Below, piece by piece: positions 27,525-36,346 of a DNA stretch of 64,000 bases. Position numbers and translations under genes: made by a program. This DNA is from Methanocellales archaeon (GTDB taxonomy: Archaea > Halobacteriota > UBA148). Every line of letters starts with the position of its first letter. The stretch's first letter is position 1. The notes under the pieces were generated by a model. That model was given only the letters and a program-made list of their open reading frames with translations, did no database searches and was not told the DNA's origin. Location of the stretch: NCBI GenBank assembly GCA_028715985.1, contig JAQUQR010000002.1:133272-197271 (forward strand), in the 5' to 3' direction.

Positions 27525-27965
27525 TTAACTCTCTCTACTCCTCTCTTCGGATGGTGACTCTTCGGATGGTGACTCTTCGGATGGTGACTCTTCGGATGGT
27601 GACTCTTCGGATGGTGATGCAGGGGGTGATACAGGGGGTGATACAGGGACATATTCCTCAGGATATCCAAAGGGATCCACGAGGTAATCATAATGTCTCT
27701 GTCTCTCCATCACTTTTCCCCTAATCTCACCTAGTACTTCCTTTTTTGGTTTATCTTCTGTATCTATACCGAAGCTTCTAGCCAACGTCTCCATATCTGG
27801 GGGGACGATCTTTTGCTCAGTGAGACCTAACTCCAGTTCCTTTACCGTTCTTTTGTACTCACCTGAAATTCTACCCACTGAACGCGCTAGCTTTTTCGCC
27901 TTCTCCTCGCCGAGGAGCCAGCACATGGCTCCCAGCATCAGCGTTGAAGAGTCGTTTTCACCCAT
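27525..27965 (-). CDS. hypothetical protein with SEESP tandem tail
   Basis: A 146-residue protein of no recognised family. The first 110 residues are helical and charged (WLLGEEKAKKLARSVGRISG, then FGYPEEYVPV). The last 35 are a low-complexity tail of Pro and then five SEESP-type repeats. It lies 7 bases after the DUF362 gene on the same strand, so it may be an accessory of that exported Fe-S protein. The tail probably varies between strains. Confidence 0.6.
   Translation of the reverse strand: MGENDSSTLMLGAMCWLLGEEKAKKLARSVGRISGEYKRTVKELELGLTEQKIVPPDMETLARSFGIDTEDKPKKEVLGEIRGKVMERQRHYDYLVDPFGYPEEYVPVSPPVSPPASPSEESPSEESPSEESPSEESPSEERSRES
27544..27618. repeat. 15-bp tandem repeat, five copies
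   Basis: Unit TCTTCGGATGGTGAC repeated five times, the last with one change. It encodes the SEESP tail of the gene at 27525-27965, and its length keeps the frame. A shorter, related GGGGGTGATACA repeat (two copies) follows. Confidence 0.9.
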
Positions 27966-27972
27966 TTAGACT

Positions 27973-29505
27973 TCACTCGTCGTAATACCAACCGCGCTCC
28001 ATTAGTTGATCTGGGGGCATTGGTATCAATGACCGATACGATGCACCATAATCCCACTCATATTGCGGAGTATTGAACCATGGGAACAGCCAAGGCTCAT
28101 CTACTTGCTCAAGCGTGTAGCTTGTGGTACCATGCCCAAGTTTCTCAACTGCATAAACCTGGAACCATGGACTCTGTCCATTTACAGGCTCAAACTTCTC
28201 ATCACCGGGTCCCAGACCCTTGTCGTCCGCCATCGAGCCAGGACACACATCAGACGCTGTGATCATGTCAAGCTCGGCGGCATCTCCGGCAGCAAGATCC
28301 CACGTGCTATACACTCCCATATTGGGCACGATCGGCTGATCGTCATAACCAGCGCAGTCGCACTGACGGCAAACTTCCTTTCCAACGGTTATGTAGCCCA
28401 CCTTCCCTGGAGCAAAGCAGTTGTGGACAGCTACGGCGGTATCTGCGTATCTTATTTGACAGACAGCCCTCTGTACCCTAGCTGAAGGCATGGGAGTTGT
28501 CGCATCTTTCATCGTTACCGCACAGCCATTGTTAGTTATGGTCGTACATGTATCACACACCGAGTTTCTACATATGGTGTTGCACATCTCTACGTTTTGT
28601 ACCAGCTTCCCTGCAGCATCGAAGGTCAGGGCGCCCCATGGACACCAGTCAATACAGTTTTGCACAATGCGGTCGCCGTACACTGGACAAGCGTTTTTGC
28701 CTGGACACTTTGAAACATCCATTGTCATCATTCGAGGGTTGGCATATCTCCCTGCAAACCTGACGTGGTCCAGAACCTTTCCTTGTTTGGATGCGCCTCC
28801 AATTCCAAGATTCTTGATGGCACCGCCAAACATACCCGAACCATGTCCTTTGCCGTGAGTCAGAACTATCATGGCATCCGCCTCTGCCAGCAGTTTTGCC
28901 ACCAAGGCAACTGTGAGTTGGTTTCCGTCAATTTTCACTGCCACGTGATCAGAGCCGTCTCCATCACAGTAAGGAATGACAGGGCAGTTAGTGGCCTCTG
29001 GCACGAGCCCGTGTGAGAGCGCTGTCACCATGTGGTTTTTGATGGACTGTCTGGTAGTGGTCTTACCACCATAGGCGGTTAACGTATCAGCAGCAAAAGG
29101 TTGTCCCCCTGCCTGTATTATCCTATTTGCAACCGCTCTACAGAGATCAGGCCTTAGTTGAGCGGTCCTGTTTCGCTCCCCTGTGTGCAGTTTGATTGCC
29201 ACCGTATCTCCCTTGTCGATGCAGTCTTCAAATCCAGCGTTATCATACACATGTGCTATTTTCTCCGGCCAAGACTTCCCTGAACCTGCACTATCGGGAT
29301 CTGCCCACCATACTGTGGCTTTGGGTGGTATGGGCTTTCTCTCAACTACTGCATAGTAATCCTCAACTCTCCACTTGGCTGGCCAATTCTCCGCCTCAGC
29401 ACCAGCGCCAGAGCCGCGAGATGCATAACCTCCAACACCACCAACGACTGCGGCACCGCCTGCGATACCTAACATCTTCAATAAGTTTCTTCTGGATATT
29501 TCCAT
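27973..29505 (-). CDS. Tat-exported DUF362 iron-sulfur protein
   Basis: A 510-residue protein with a twin-arginine signal (SRRNLLKMLGIAGGAAVVGG). The main part resembles DUF362: an AIKLHTGER strand, GGQPFAADT, THGKGHGSGMFGGAIKNLGIGG and the ferredoxin-like cysteine string CPGKNACPVYGDRIVQNC then CPWGALTF. Further cysteines (CNTICRNSVCDTC, CRQCDC) are additional to the usual family and may bind more metal. The role of DUF362 is not settled. It is probably folded with its clusters in the cytoplasm and exported. It leads a two-gene unit with 27525-27965. Confidence 0.78.
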   Translation of the reverse strand: MEISRRNLLKMLGIAGGAAVVGGVGGYASRGSGAGAEAENWPAKWRVEDYYAVVERKPIPPKATVWWADPDSAGSGKSWPEKIAHVYDNAGFEDCIDKGDTVAIKLHTGERNRTAQLRPDLCRAVANRIIQAGGQPFAADTLTAYGGKTTTRQSIKNHMVTALSHGLVPEATNCPVIPYCDGDGSDHVAVKIDGNQLTVALVAKLLAEADAMIVLTHGKGHGSGMFGGAIKNLGIGGASKQGKVLDHVRFAGRYANPRMMTMDVSKCPGKNACPVYGDRIVQNCIDWCPWGALTFDAAGKLVQNVEMCNTICRNSVCDTCTTITNNGCAVTMKDATTPMPSARVQRAVCQIRYADTAVAVHNCFAPGKVGYITVGKEVCRQCDCAGYDDQPIVPNMGVYSTWDLAAGDAAELDMITASDVCPGSMADDKGLGPGDEKFEPVNGQSPWFQVYAVEKLGHGTTSYTLEQVDEPWLFPWFNTPQYEWDYGASYRSLIPMPPDQLMERGWYYDE

Positions 29506-30050
29506 ACTTATCGATCCTCCTATACTACTAATTTTGTGGCTAATACTATTTAAAGGTTGCTTAGTGGGGATTGTACTGACTTAAGAAGAAGAAAATCCAA
29601 GAGGTTCCATGATCTAATAGGATACAATAAAAAATATGATATAACATATCATATAAGATGAATAAAATAAAAGTCATGATACAAATTATACGCTGTTGCC
29701 CGTACGACTTTTTTCTGCTTGTGGGCATCTCATAGTCAGTTTCAGCCCAATTTTTCTCTTTTTTCTGAAAATGGGACTGAGAGATATATTCACCAACATG
29801 CCGCCCCCTAGACTTTCTTGGCCTGGTATTAATTGAATTGCTCTCGCCCATTAGAGGCACATCTCAAGTTAATTCTAAACTTTAATTAAAAAGTGATTTT
29901 CAAGATGGATTTATTGATTATTTATTCATTCATTCATCATAATATAACTTAAAAAAAAGGTTTGTTCCAATTTATCCATCACCTTGAAGGGCGTGGAGTT
30001 ATTGGAACATTTCGTTTTGATTCAATTCAATTCGATTCGATTCAATTCAA
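29506..30050. other. intergenic, one doubtful small frame
   Basis: About 545 bases between the DUF362 gene and the DmsC-like gene. A minus-strand frame of 99 codons (29561-29860), with a basic N-terminal half and one hydrophobic stretch, has no ribosome site or family and is not accepted. At 30019-30053 there is a run of ATTCAATTC-type short repeats just after the DmsC-like gene's stop side. Otherwise AT-rich. Confidence 0.35.
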
Positions 30051-31037
30051 TCAAAGACCAAGCAGAGGTATGCCCTCGAAGAGGTACGCATTTAAATGGG
30101 AGAATTCGTAGAACAGCATACGCCCCATTATCTCGCCGATTAGCACTGAAGCGAATATCCCCAGCATAAGGGTTGCAGCCCTTGATACATTCTCAGCCTT
30201 TAAAGATAGCATGACACCGACCAGAAGAATTAGTGTCACAGCTATACCGATTATTATGTGCATCAAGAAGGGTACCGCATATTCTCCAGCCAACATACCC
30301 TCTACAACCATTCGTCCTCTGGGTCCCATTGCCGGGCTTTGCAAGAATTGTAAGTGGACTGCTATGAGTGCGAGAAGCACAATGGTGACTACCAACAGGT
30401 ACTTCCATATGATGCCCAGGTATGCGCTCAATGTCTCTGAGTATTGCTTTGATTCTGCCCTTTTATATTTGAGGGATACTACTGCAGCTACAGTCGCAGG
30501 TCCTACCAATAGAGCTGTCATGATGAAGAACAGGGGCGTTGTAAAATGATTCAAAACAGGCAAACCCACCAGAGCATAAGTCATGCCACTTGTGTTCACG
30601 AATAATATACCCACAACAATGGATATCAAACCCACAGCTTGTCTGATGCCCTTGATGCTGTCGCCTACCAACTTGTCCACTATTTTATCCACCAAGCCGA
30701 CTTTGCCCCGTAGGCTGCCGTATTTGGGGTGTAACACCCACAGGATCGTATATACGAATGCCCAGACGCCGAATAAAGACATCGTGAGGGTCTCACGAGC
30801 CACCCAGGCTTCAGGTTTAGAGATGATAAGGTAGGATATGGCAATGTTCGGCAATATCGATAATAAAATCGCGATGGCAGCGATGACCACAGCTGGCAAT
30901 ATGATATAGCTAGCCGTTTCATAGAACATTTCTTCCTTCTCGTCCTTTGCGAGAAAGTCTGCTATGACTAAAGCTATCAATGCACCGACCGCCATTTGGC
31001 TAAGCACGGTGAAGACAATATATTGTAAATCACTCAT
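30051..31037 (-). CDS. DmsC-like membrane anchor subunit
   Basis: A 328-residue membrane protein with about eight helices resembling DmsC, the quinol-side anchor of DMSO-reductase-type enzymes. DmsC-like features are an N-terminal FTVLSQMAVGALIALV helix, a loop with HPKYG, a central HLQFLQSP and C-terminal FASVLIGEIMGRMLFYE. It presumably exchanges electrons with a quinone or methanophenazine and with the DmsB-like ferredoxin encoded upstream (31929). It follows larB by about 110 bases on the same strand. No DmsA-type molybdopterin enzyme is nearby; the candidate catalytic subunit is the AOR at 32794. Confidence 0.78.
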   Translation of the reverse strand: MSDLQYIVFTVLSQMAVGALIALVIADFLAKDEKEEMFYETASYIILPAVVIAAIAILLSILPNIAISYLIISKPEAWVARETLTMSLFGVWAFVYTILWVLHPKYGSLRGKVGLVDKIVDKLVGDSIKGIRQAVGLISIVVGILFVNTSGMTYALVGLPVLNHFTTPLFFIMTALLVGPATVAAVVSLKYKRAESKQYSETLSAYLGIIWKYLLVVTIVLLALIAVHLQFLQSPAMGPRGRMVVEGMLAGEYAVPFLMHIIIGIAVTLILLVGVMLSLKAENVSRAATLMLGIFASVLIGEIMGRMLFYEFSHLNAYLFEGIPLLGL

Positions 31038-31146
31038 AACGTCTGACCTCCGAAATTTTTTTGCAGTCGACTATGATAAATTTTTTGCTCATTAAAGAAT
31101 CTGTTAACATATAAAAAGGTTGTCGATTTGATTCATTCAACATATC

Positions 31147-31908
31147 TTATACCCCTGACTGTTTAGCTATGATGGCAGCAAAAACACCCGCTCCGAAACC
31201 ATTGTCTATATTGACAACAGCCAGTCCAGGCGAACAGCTTTGAAGCATGGTCATAAGTCCAGATATGCCGCCCTTGCCCATTCCGTATCCAACGGACGTT
31301 GGCACGCCGATCACTGGAACATCTACGTTACTAGAAACCACTATGGGCAGCACCGCATCCATGCCTGCGACTACTACTATGGCCGACACATTTTTGTCTA
31401 ACATCTCTATGAGAGGTTCATAGAACCGATGAATTCCTGCCACTCCGACATCATAGGCTTTTATCACCTCGCAACCCATGACCTCTGCGGTCACCAATAC
31501 CTCTTCTGCAACAGAAATGTCTGATGTGCCCGCTGCCAGTAAACCTATCCTCCCTTTCTTGGGAAAGACGTGCCCTTTGCGTTGGAGTATGATAGTCCTG
31601 GCTTTTTTGTTATGGAGTAGCTCATAACCATCTGGCAGGTTAGCCTCAAGTTCAGCTAGATCCTCGTCTTTAACCCGGGTTATGAGTGCATATCCGCTAT
31701 CCTCTGCCTTCGCCAGTGCAAGCTTTCTCACATCTTCAGGATACTTATCCTGAGCCAAAATAGCTTCTGGAGCCCCTGCCCTATGAGACCTGTTTATATC
31801 AAGCCGCGCAATATCTGCTACCTTTTTTAGGTTAAATACCTTCAGCTTATTCTTAGCAGTAGCTATATCTATCTCTCCGCTCAAGAGACTTCTCAGAATA
31901 TCCTCCAA
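31147..31908 (-). CDS. larB: LarB, nickel-pincer nucleotide carboxylase/hydrolase
   Basis: A 253-residue LarB, which carboxylates and hydrolyses nicotinic acid adenine dinucleotide in the first step of nickel-pincer nucleotide synthesis. The C-terminal two-thirds is PurE-like, with AAGTSDISVAEE, VAGMDAVLPIVVSS, VPTSVGYG and VNIDNGFGAG. The N-terminal helical part has RSHRAGAPEAI. TTG is the likely start. The gene lies 20 bases after the DmsB-like ferredoxin within the AOR operon. LarC is 6 kb away; neither LarE nor LarA is in the window. Confidence 0.9.
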   Translation of the reverse strand: MEDILRSLLSGEIDIATAKNKLKVFNLKKVADIARLDINRSHRAGAPEAILAQDKYPEDVRKLALAKAEDSGYALITRVKDEDLAELEANLPDGYELLHNKKARTIILQRKGHVFPKKGRIGLLAAGTSDISVAEEVLVTAEVMGCEVIKAYDVGVAGIHRFYEPLIEMLDKNVSAIVVVAGMDAVLPIVVSSNVDVPVIGVPTSVGYGMGKGGISGLMTMLQSCSPGLAVVNIDNGFGAGVFAAIIAKQSGV

Positions 31909-31928
31909 TGCTTATGCACCCCGTCCGC

Positions 31929-32813
31929 TTATGCACCGCCAAAGTAATAATACACCCGAGGTCCAGTATCCAGATTTGCCACCAATTGGAAGCAACGTCC
32001 AGTCCTCAACAGTTTGGAGACCTCGCTATCTGGATCATTGAGATCTCCAAAGTGTCTGGCACGAACAGGACATGCGACCACGCAAGCGGGCCTGAATCCT
32101 TCTGTGGTCCTGTGCTCACAGAGAGTGCATTTCTCTACCTTGCCTACTTGACGCAAAGGCACATCAGATTCCCTAACACGCGGTTTCCCTTCGACGATAT
32201 CACATAGCTCAAGGGGCCCTTCACGCTCAAAAGGCGCGTCAAGAGCAGAAGATGTCTCCGGCTTTGTCGCATTAAGAGTTCTTGCCCCATAAGGACATGC
32301 CTTTATACAGATCAGGTCTCCGATACATTTGTCATAATCTATCTTGACAATGCCGTCATCGCTTACATAGGATGCTCCTGTTGGGCAAGCCTCCACACAC
32401 GGAGGATTCTCACAGTGCATGCATTGCATAGGCATGAACCATCGCCCTTGCTGGGTATTCCACTCCCAAGGGCTAATACCAGCCTCTAGGTTAGACGAAT
32501 CCTTGCGGACTTTCGCGTAACCATGAAACACGTCTTTAGGTGTGTCTGCTTTGCCAAGGTCCATTTCAAATATCCTTATCCGCTGCACATCAGCTGACGT
32601 ATTGTTCTCATTGGAACAGGCGCGTACGCACTGTCCACATCCTATACATCGCCCTACATCTATCACCATTGCATATCTAGGACCACTACCTGGTTTTGGC
32701 TCTGCTTGAGCCAGTACTTTGGTGGATTGCCCAGGTAGAATTACTGATGCTCCTGCAAGTCCGGCAAGCTTGAGGAAGTCTCTCCTATCAATTTTATCGA
32801 GCAATTTGTTCAT
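31929..32813 (-). CDS. Tat-exported DmsB-like four-cluster ferredoxin
   Basis: A 294-residue DmsB/NrfC-type electron-transfer subunit with a twin-arginine signal (DRRDFLKLAG). Four [4Fe-4S] motifs occur: CIGCGQCVRACS, CMHCENPPCVEACP, CIGDLICIKACPYG and the CTLCEHRTTEGFRPACVVACP type at the end. It overlaps the AOR gene by 20 bases and should relay electrons between that enzyme and the DmsC-like anchor. The ATG at 32813 with GGGGGTG before it is chosen over a GTG two codons upstream. Placing it outside the membrane follows from the Tat signal. Confidence 0.87.
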   Translation of the reverse strand: MNKLLDKIDRRDFLKLAGLAGASVILPGQSTKVLAQAEPKPGSGPRYAMVIDVGRCIGCGQCVRACSNENNTSADVQRIRIFEMDLGKADTPKDVFHGYAKVRKDSSNLEAGISPWEWNTQQGRWFMPMQCMHCENPPCVEACPTGASYVSDDGIVKIDYDKCIGDLICIKACPYGARTLNATKPETSSALDAPFEREGPLELCDIVEGKPRVRESDVPLRQVGKVEKCTLCEHRTTEGFRPACVVACPVRARHFGDLNDPDSEVSKLLRTGRCFQLVANLDTGPRVYYYFGGA

Positions 32814-34722
32814 ATACACCCCCCAGTCCTAATTCTTCCATTTTTGCCTTCGTCGGGATTCCTGTCTGTATATCCCAGCCCCTTAACCTGTAGTATTCGT
32901 CTTTCAATTGTTCCCATTTCTCCCGGTCTACTGGTGGGCTGCCCCATGCAGCAGGGAGTTCGAATAGATAGTCAGGCAGGGTATCATCCTCTCTTCTGCG
33001 ACCTTCTCTGACCATTATGGCTCTCTGTAGGTTCCATATCCTTTCACCCACCTTTAGCATATCTGCCTCAGTCGTGTCAATCCCTGTAACCGCTGAGAAC
33101 AACTTGCTCTCGACACTTGTATCGCCTATGTACTTCCGTTCCTCAAGCACACTTGATACAATGGGGTACACCCAATCACAAAGCCCTAAAGTACCTTTCA
33201 AAGAGGACCTGTCCTGATCCAATATCGCTGCCATTGCCTCGGCAGAACAGTACTTGGAATCACCCATTGGCTGTGCAGCGTCAGCCGAATAGTAAGCATA
33301 TTCTGCTGCGACCTTTTGCTCCTCGAGGCTTAAGCCACTCCAGTGCACAAGTCCTATGTGGCTATGCTTATCATGAAAGGGATCCCTATCATCCATAGCC
33401 CAGAGCAATCCACTCACTATATAATCACGTGCATCGTAATGGATGCTCATGCCGTGACCGCCGTATGAGGCCCCCCCCTTTGGTTCCTCTTTCATCACGC
33501 TGTCTAGCACTCCAAGTTTTTCAGCAACCCTTGGCACGCCCTCTGCAAGGGTATCTCCGAAACCTTTTCTGTAGGCAATACTTTCGAGCAGGGGCACTAT
33601 GAAATCGCGTCCGGGCCATTTATCAAAAGCAATGCCAGAATCTTTTGGGGTTATAACTCCGTCCTCATTCAGCTTCTGCAACCAAGGAATCATATAGAGC
33701 AGTTCATAGACGTTTATTCCTAACTTGTCGTGAAGCAGCTTTACCTCCCAGGCTACGTCGTCCATCCATCCTGAAAGCCATGCATAGTACCACTGCATGC
33801 AATGGATCTCGCCGCTACCCAGCGGATGCTTACAATATACGTAATCGCCTATCGGACAGGAGGCACAAGCAACTTCTTTAGCCCAGTGCTTTTTTAAAAA
33901 GGCCATAGCTCCGGGATTTCCTGGAGCAGTACTGCGATACCTAAAGGGTATTCTATTAACAGCGTGCGGATCTATGTCCTTATCGACCCATAGTATCGAT
34001 TTTGGCGTAGCACTCATTATCGTTGCAAGAGTTTTCACGTATTCCAGCAGTTTTAACAGTTCATCGGGCCTTGCTACTCCGACTCCACCTGTACCCCTTA
34101 CTGCTACAGCTTTCAAGTTTTTGGAACCCATAACAGCGCCAAATCCGCCTTGACCTGCCGAATGCCCAGTTCCAGACATTATACAGGCATATCGAACCAG
34201 GTTTTCTCCTGCAGGTCCAATGGTCAGCATCTTATACTGCTTATCGTTCCACTTACGTCTCAATTCATGTTGTGTAGCATAAGTGTCCAAGCCCCATAGG
34301 AACCTTGCATCGAGTATGTCGGCTTCTCCATTCTTGATCCATAGGTATACAGGGGCATCTGCCTTCCCTTGAACGATCACCCCATCATAGCCGGCACGCT
34401 TTAGCTCAGTGCCCCAATCCCCGCCTATACCGCTTTTCGTACAAGATTCTTTTGGATAGGTATGGGGTGACTTTCCCATCACGTCAGTTCTTCCAGAGGA
34501 TGGCGAAGGGGTCCCTGTCAAGACGCCCGGAGTGAATACTATCCTATTTTCAGGATCAAAGGCTTTAACCTCTGGAGGGACTTCGTCCCACATGACCTTC
34601 TGGCCAATACCAGAACCACCGATGAACTTATCGCTATATTTTTTTGTATCCTCTTCTGTGACTTTTCGATTCGTCAAGTCAGCCCTTAGGACCTTACCCG
34701 CCCATCCATACATTTCTGACAT
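32794..34722 (-). CDS. aldehyde ferredoxin oxidoreductase family protein
   Basis: A 642-residue tungsten- (or molybdenum-) bis-pterin oxidoreductase of the AOR family. The N-terminus shows GGSGIGQKVMWD; the [4Fe-4S] cysteines are CASCPIGDYVYC (around residue 284, with a longer last gap than usual) and LGLC (around 513). It presumably oxidises an aldehyde or reduces an acid; the substrate is unknown. It has no export signal of its own. Its gene overlaps the Tat-exported DmsB-like subunit, so it could be exported as a passenger, as DMSO reductase-type partners are. AGGAGAG precedes the ATG. Confidence 0.88.
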   Translation of the reverse strand: MSEMYGWAGKVLRADLTNRKVTEEDTKKYSDKFIGGSGIGQKVMWDEVPPEVKAFDPENRIVFTPGVLTGTPSPSSGRTDVMGKSPHTYPKESCTKSGIGGDWGTELKRAGYDGVIVQGKADAPVYLWIKNGEADILDARFLWGLDTYATQHELRRKWNDKQYKMLTIGPAGENLVRYACIMSGTGHSAGQGGFGAVMGSKNLKAVAVRGTGGVGVARPDELLKLLEYVKTLATIMSATPKSILWVDKDIDPHAVNRIPFRYRSTAPGNPGAMAFLKKHWAKEVACASCPIGDYVYCKHPLGSGEIHCMQWYYAWLSGWMDDVAWEVKLLHDKLGINVYELLYMIPWLQKLNEDGVITPKDSGIAFDKWPGRDFIVPLLESIAYRKGFGDTLAEGVPRVAEKLGVLDSVMKEEPKGGASYGGHGMSIHYDARDYIVSGLLWAMDDRDPFHDKHSHIGLVHWSGLSLEEQKVAAEYAYYSADAAQPMGDSKYCSAEAMAAILDQDRSSLKGTLGLCDWVYPIVSSVLEERKYIGDTSVESKLFSAVTGIDTTEADMLKVGERIWNLQRAIMVREGRRREDDTLPDYLFELPAAWGSPPVDREKWEQLKDEYYRLRGWDIQTGIPTKAKMEELGLGGVYEQIAR

Positions 34723-34754
34723 CGTTCACTCTCCTAATATTTTTCATCACCTAT

Positions 34755-35225
34755 CTACGTAATTGGCATAAATGGCGTCGGCGCTAGCACAAACGTTGTT
34801 GTCACTCCGCCCACTTCAACCGTAACATCCCTTTCTGTTGGAAGTTCTCCTTCGACTTCTTCCTCTTCCCCCTGGAAAACTTGTCCCAGCTCTTCAGGAC
34901 TTGTTGTTGTCTTAGTCCTATGTTTGAAAGTGACTTCTGTGGATGCACCTGCTGCAAGAGTAACCTCTTCGGTATCTACTTCAACACCATCAACATTAAG
35001 TACCAATGTTTGGGTGCTTTCACTTGCCCCACCATTCTTCACCGTGACTATTATCTCTATGGGACTGCCTGCTATGATTCTAGTTGGGTCACAGGTTATA
35101 CTGGTGACTACGAAGTCGCCTATAGATGCAGGTGCTGCAGCTGGTGCTGGCTTTGGTGTTGGTGCTGCTGGTGCTGCTGGTGCTGCTGGTGCTGCTGGTG
35201 CTGCTGGTGCTGCTGGTGCTGCTGG
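34755..35225. repeat. inverted duplication, left arm
   Basis: About 460-470 bases matching 36478-36934 in opposite orientation, with no difference in any stretch compared. The arm holds the stop codon, the CARDB domain and the AAP linker. Arm ends lie in the AAP repeats, which differ slightly in number. Inversion between the arms would exchange the two genes' promoters and N-termini without changing either reading frame. Confidence 0.85.
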
Positions 35226-35726
35226 TGCTGGTATTTTAGGCTCCACTTCGTATGGCATTTGATAAAGCAGCTTTAATGCCCCGGTGGGACAATACTTTAC
35301 ACATGTAGGATCGCCTTGACATAGGTGGCACTTTATGTTAGCGACGGACTGCCCAGGATTGAAAGATGGCATTCTCCATGTACAAGCCCCCTGGCAAATA
35401 GAAATGCATGAACCCGTACATAGATTTTTATCCACAACTCTGACGAAACCAGTACTCTCATCTGCTTTTATAGCGCCCTGTGGACAATCCATTAAACATG
35501 CCGGTTCATCACATTGATAGCAAACCTCCGGCACAAAAAGCCCAGTGTCCCATTGCCCATAGTCTTTTAATCGATCAATACGTATTTTGGCTAGGTCAGC
35601 ATTGGCCACTCCTTCGTTATGAAGAGAGCAAACTAACTCGCACAGTCGACATCCACTACAAAGTTCTGGGTCACCTGCCAAATGTGCCTTGGCCTGCGGA
35701 ACTGATGGTTTTGATATTACTGCCAT
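34755..35726 (-). CDS. ferredoxin subunit with C-terminal CARDB domain
   Basis: A 323-residue protein: a four-cluster ferredoxin region (about 1-160; CSGCRLCELVC, CYQCDEPACLMDCP, CTGSCISICQGAC, CHLCQGDPTCVKYCP), an Ala-Ala-Pro linker of varying length, then a CARDB-like beta domain (about 195-310). The ferredoxin part matches the small subunit usually found with AORs. CARDB domains mostly sit outside the cell, yet no signal peptide is visible, so it may also leave as a passenger. Its last 130 or so residues are identical to the exported protein at 36347. It begins the AOR-DmsBC operon. Confidence 0.8.
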   Translation of the reverse strand: MAVISKPSVPQAKAHLAGDPELCSGCRLCELVCSLHNEGVANADLAKIRIDRLKDYGQWDTGLFVPEVCYQCDEPACLMDCPQGAIKADESTGFVRVVDKNLCTGSCISICQGACTWRMPSFNPGQSVANIKCHLCQGDPTCVKYCPTGALKLLYQMPYEVEPKIPAPAAPAAPAAPAAPAAPAAPAAPTPKPAPAAAPASIGDFVVTSITCDPTRIIAGSPIEIIVTVKNGGASESTQTLVLNVDGVEVDTEEVTLAAGASTEVTFKHRTKTTTSPEELGQVFQGEEEEVEGELPTERDVTVEVGGVTTTFVLAPTPFMPIT

Positions 35727-36346
35727 TTTTATATCCTTCCATCCATATATTTTTAACCAACGATAGTCGTATTGTATTGGGGGTTTACCTTGTTAGGGCA
35801 TTAACTATCGTTTATTTTCTATTAATGCCTACACTCCTTAATCCTATTTAATTATATCGTGTGAAACCATTCTGAGACGAGATGTAGTCGATTATGAGGG
35901 TATGATGTAGCTATGAACTATGCCCCCCCCCTTTTTAACATATACTTTCTACACATACCTTACTTGTTTTCTATCTTTGTCTACTTTAATATTATGCTTT
36001 CATAGTAGATAAAGATATTGGCTTTATACCCAAAATTATCTTATGAAAAGCGGCACTGGTTTTGATGCAATCCAGAGTACTGCCCATACCAAGATGGGGA
36101 GATATAAAATCAGGATTCAGAACTCAGCGAGTTGGAAAGGTATAGACCGAAATCCCTTTTTTTATATATCTAGATATTATTCTATAAAGCAAGACTCTAT
36201 AGAAATCAAGGTCTTATGGACATCTCGACCCCTTATTCATTCGAGACATTCATTTCATGGATAAAAACCAATACCTACATTTAACATCATCATATTTTAC
36301 TTGCTTCAAAAGTTTTATATATCGTGGCGATATAACAAAAAGGGTA
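35727..36346. other. intergenic between divergent CARDB genes
   Basis: About 620 AT-rich bases holding the promoters of the minus-strand AOR operon and of the plus-strand CARDB gene. No gene or RNA is recognised; a plus-strand frame of 73 codons (36043-36264) has no family and no ribosome site. Confidence 0.4.

Noticed and set aside
27973..29505. DUF362 protein as a LarA-like nickel-pincer enzyme partner of LarB/LarC
   Set aside because: LarA belongs to DUF2088; the motifs and cysteines here are of the DUF362 Fe-S type.
29561..29860. 99-codon minus-strand frame with one hydrophobic stretch
   Set aside because: No ribosome binding site, no family, unusual composition, lies in an AT-rich intergenic region.
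30019..30053. Short ATTCAATTC-type repeats as a possible origin or binding site
   Set aside because: Low-complexity run without spacing or symmetry and with no associated initiator gene.
34881..35276. Cys/Trp-rich plus-strand frame over the CARDB region, mirrored at 36461-36808
   Set aside because: Both are shadows of the CARDB genes and the AAP linker; their match simply shows that the DNA is duplicated.
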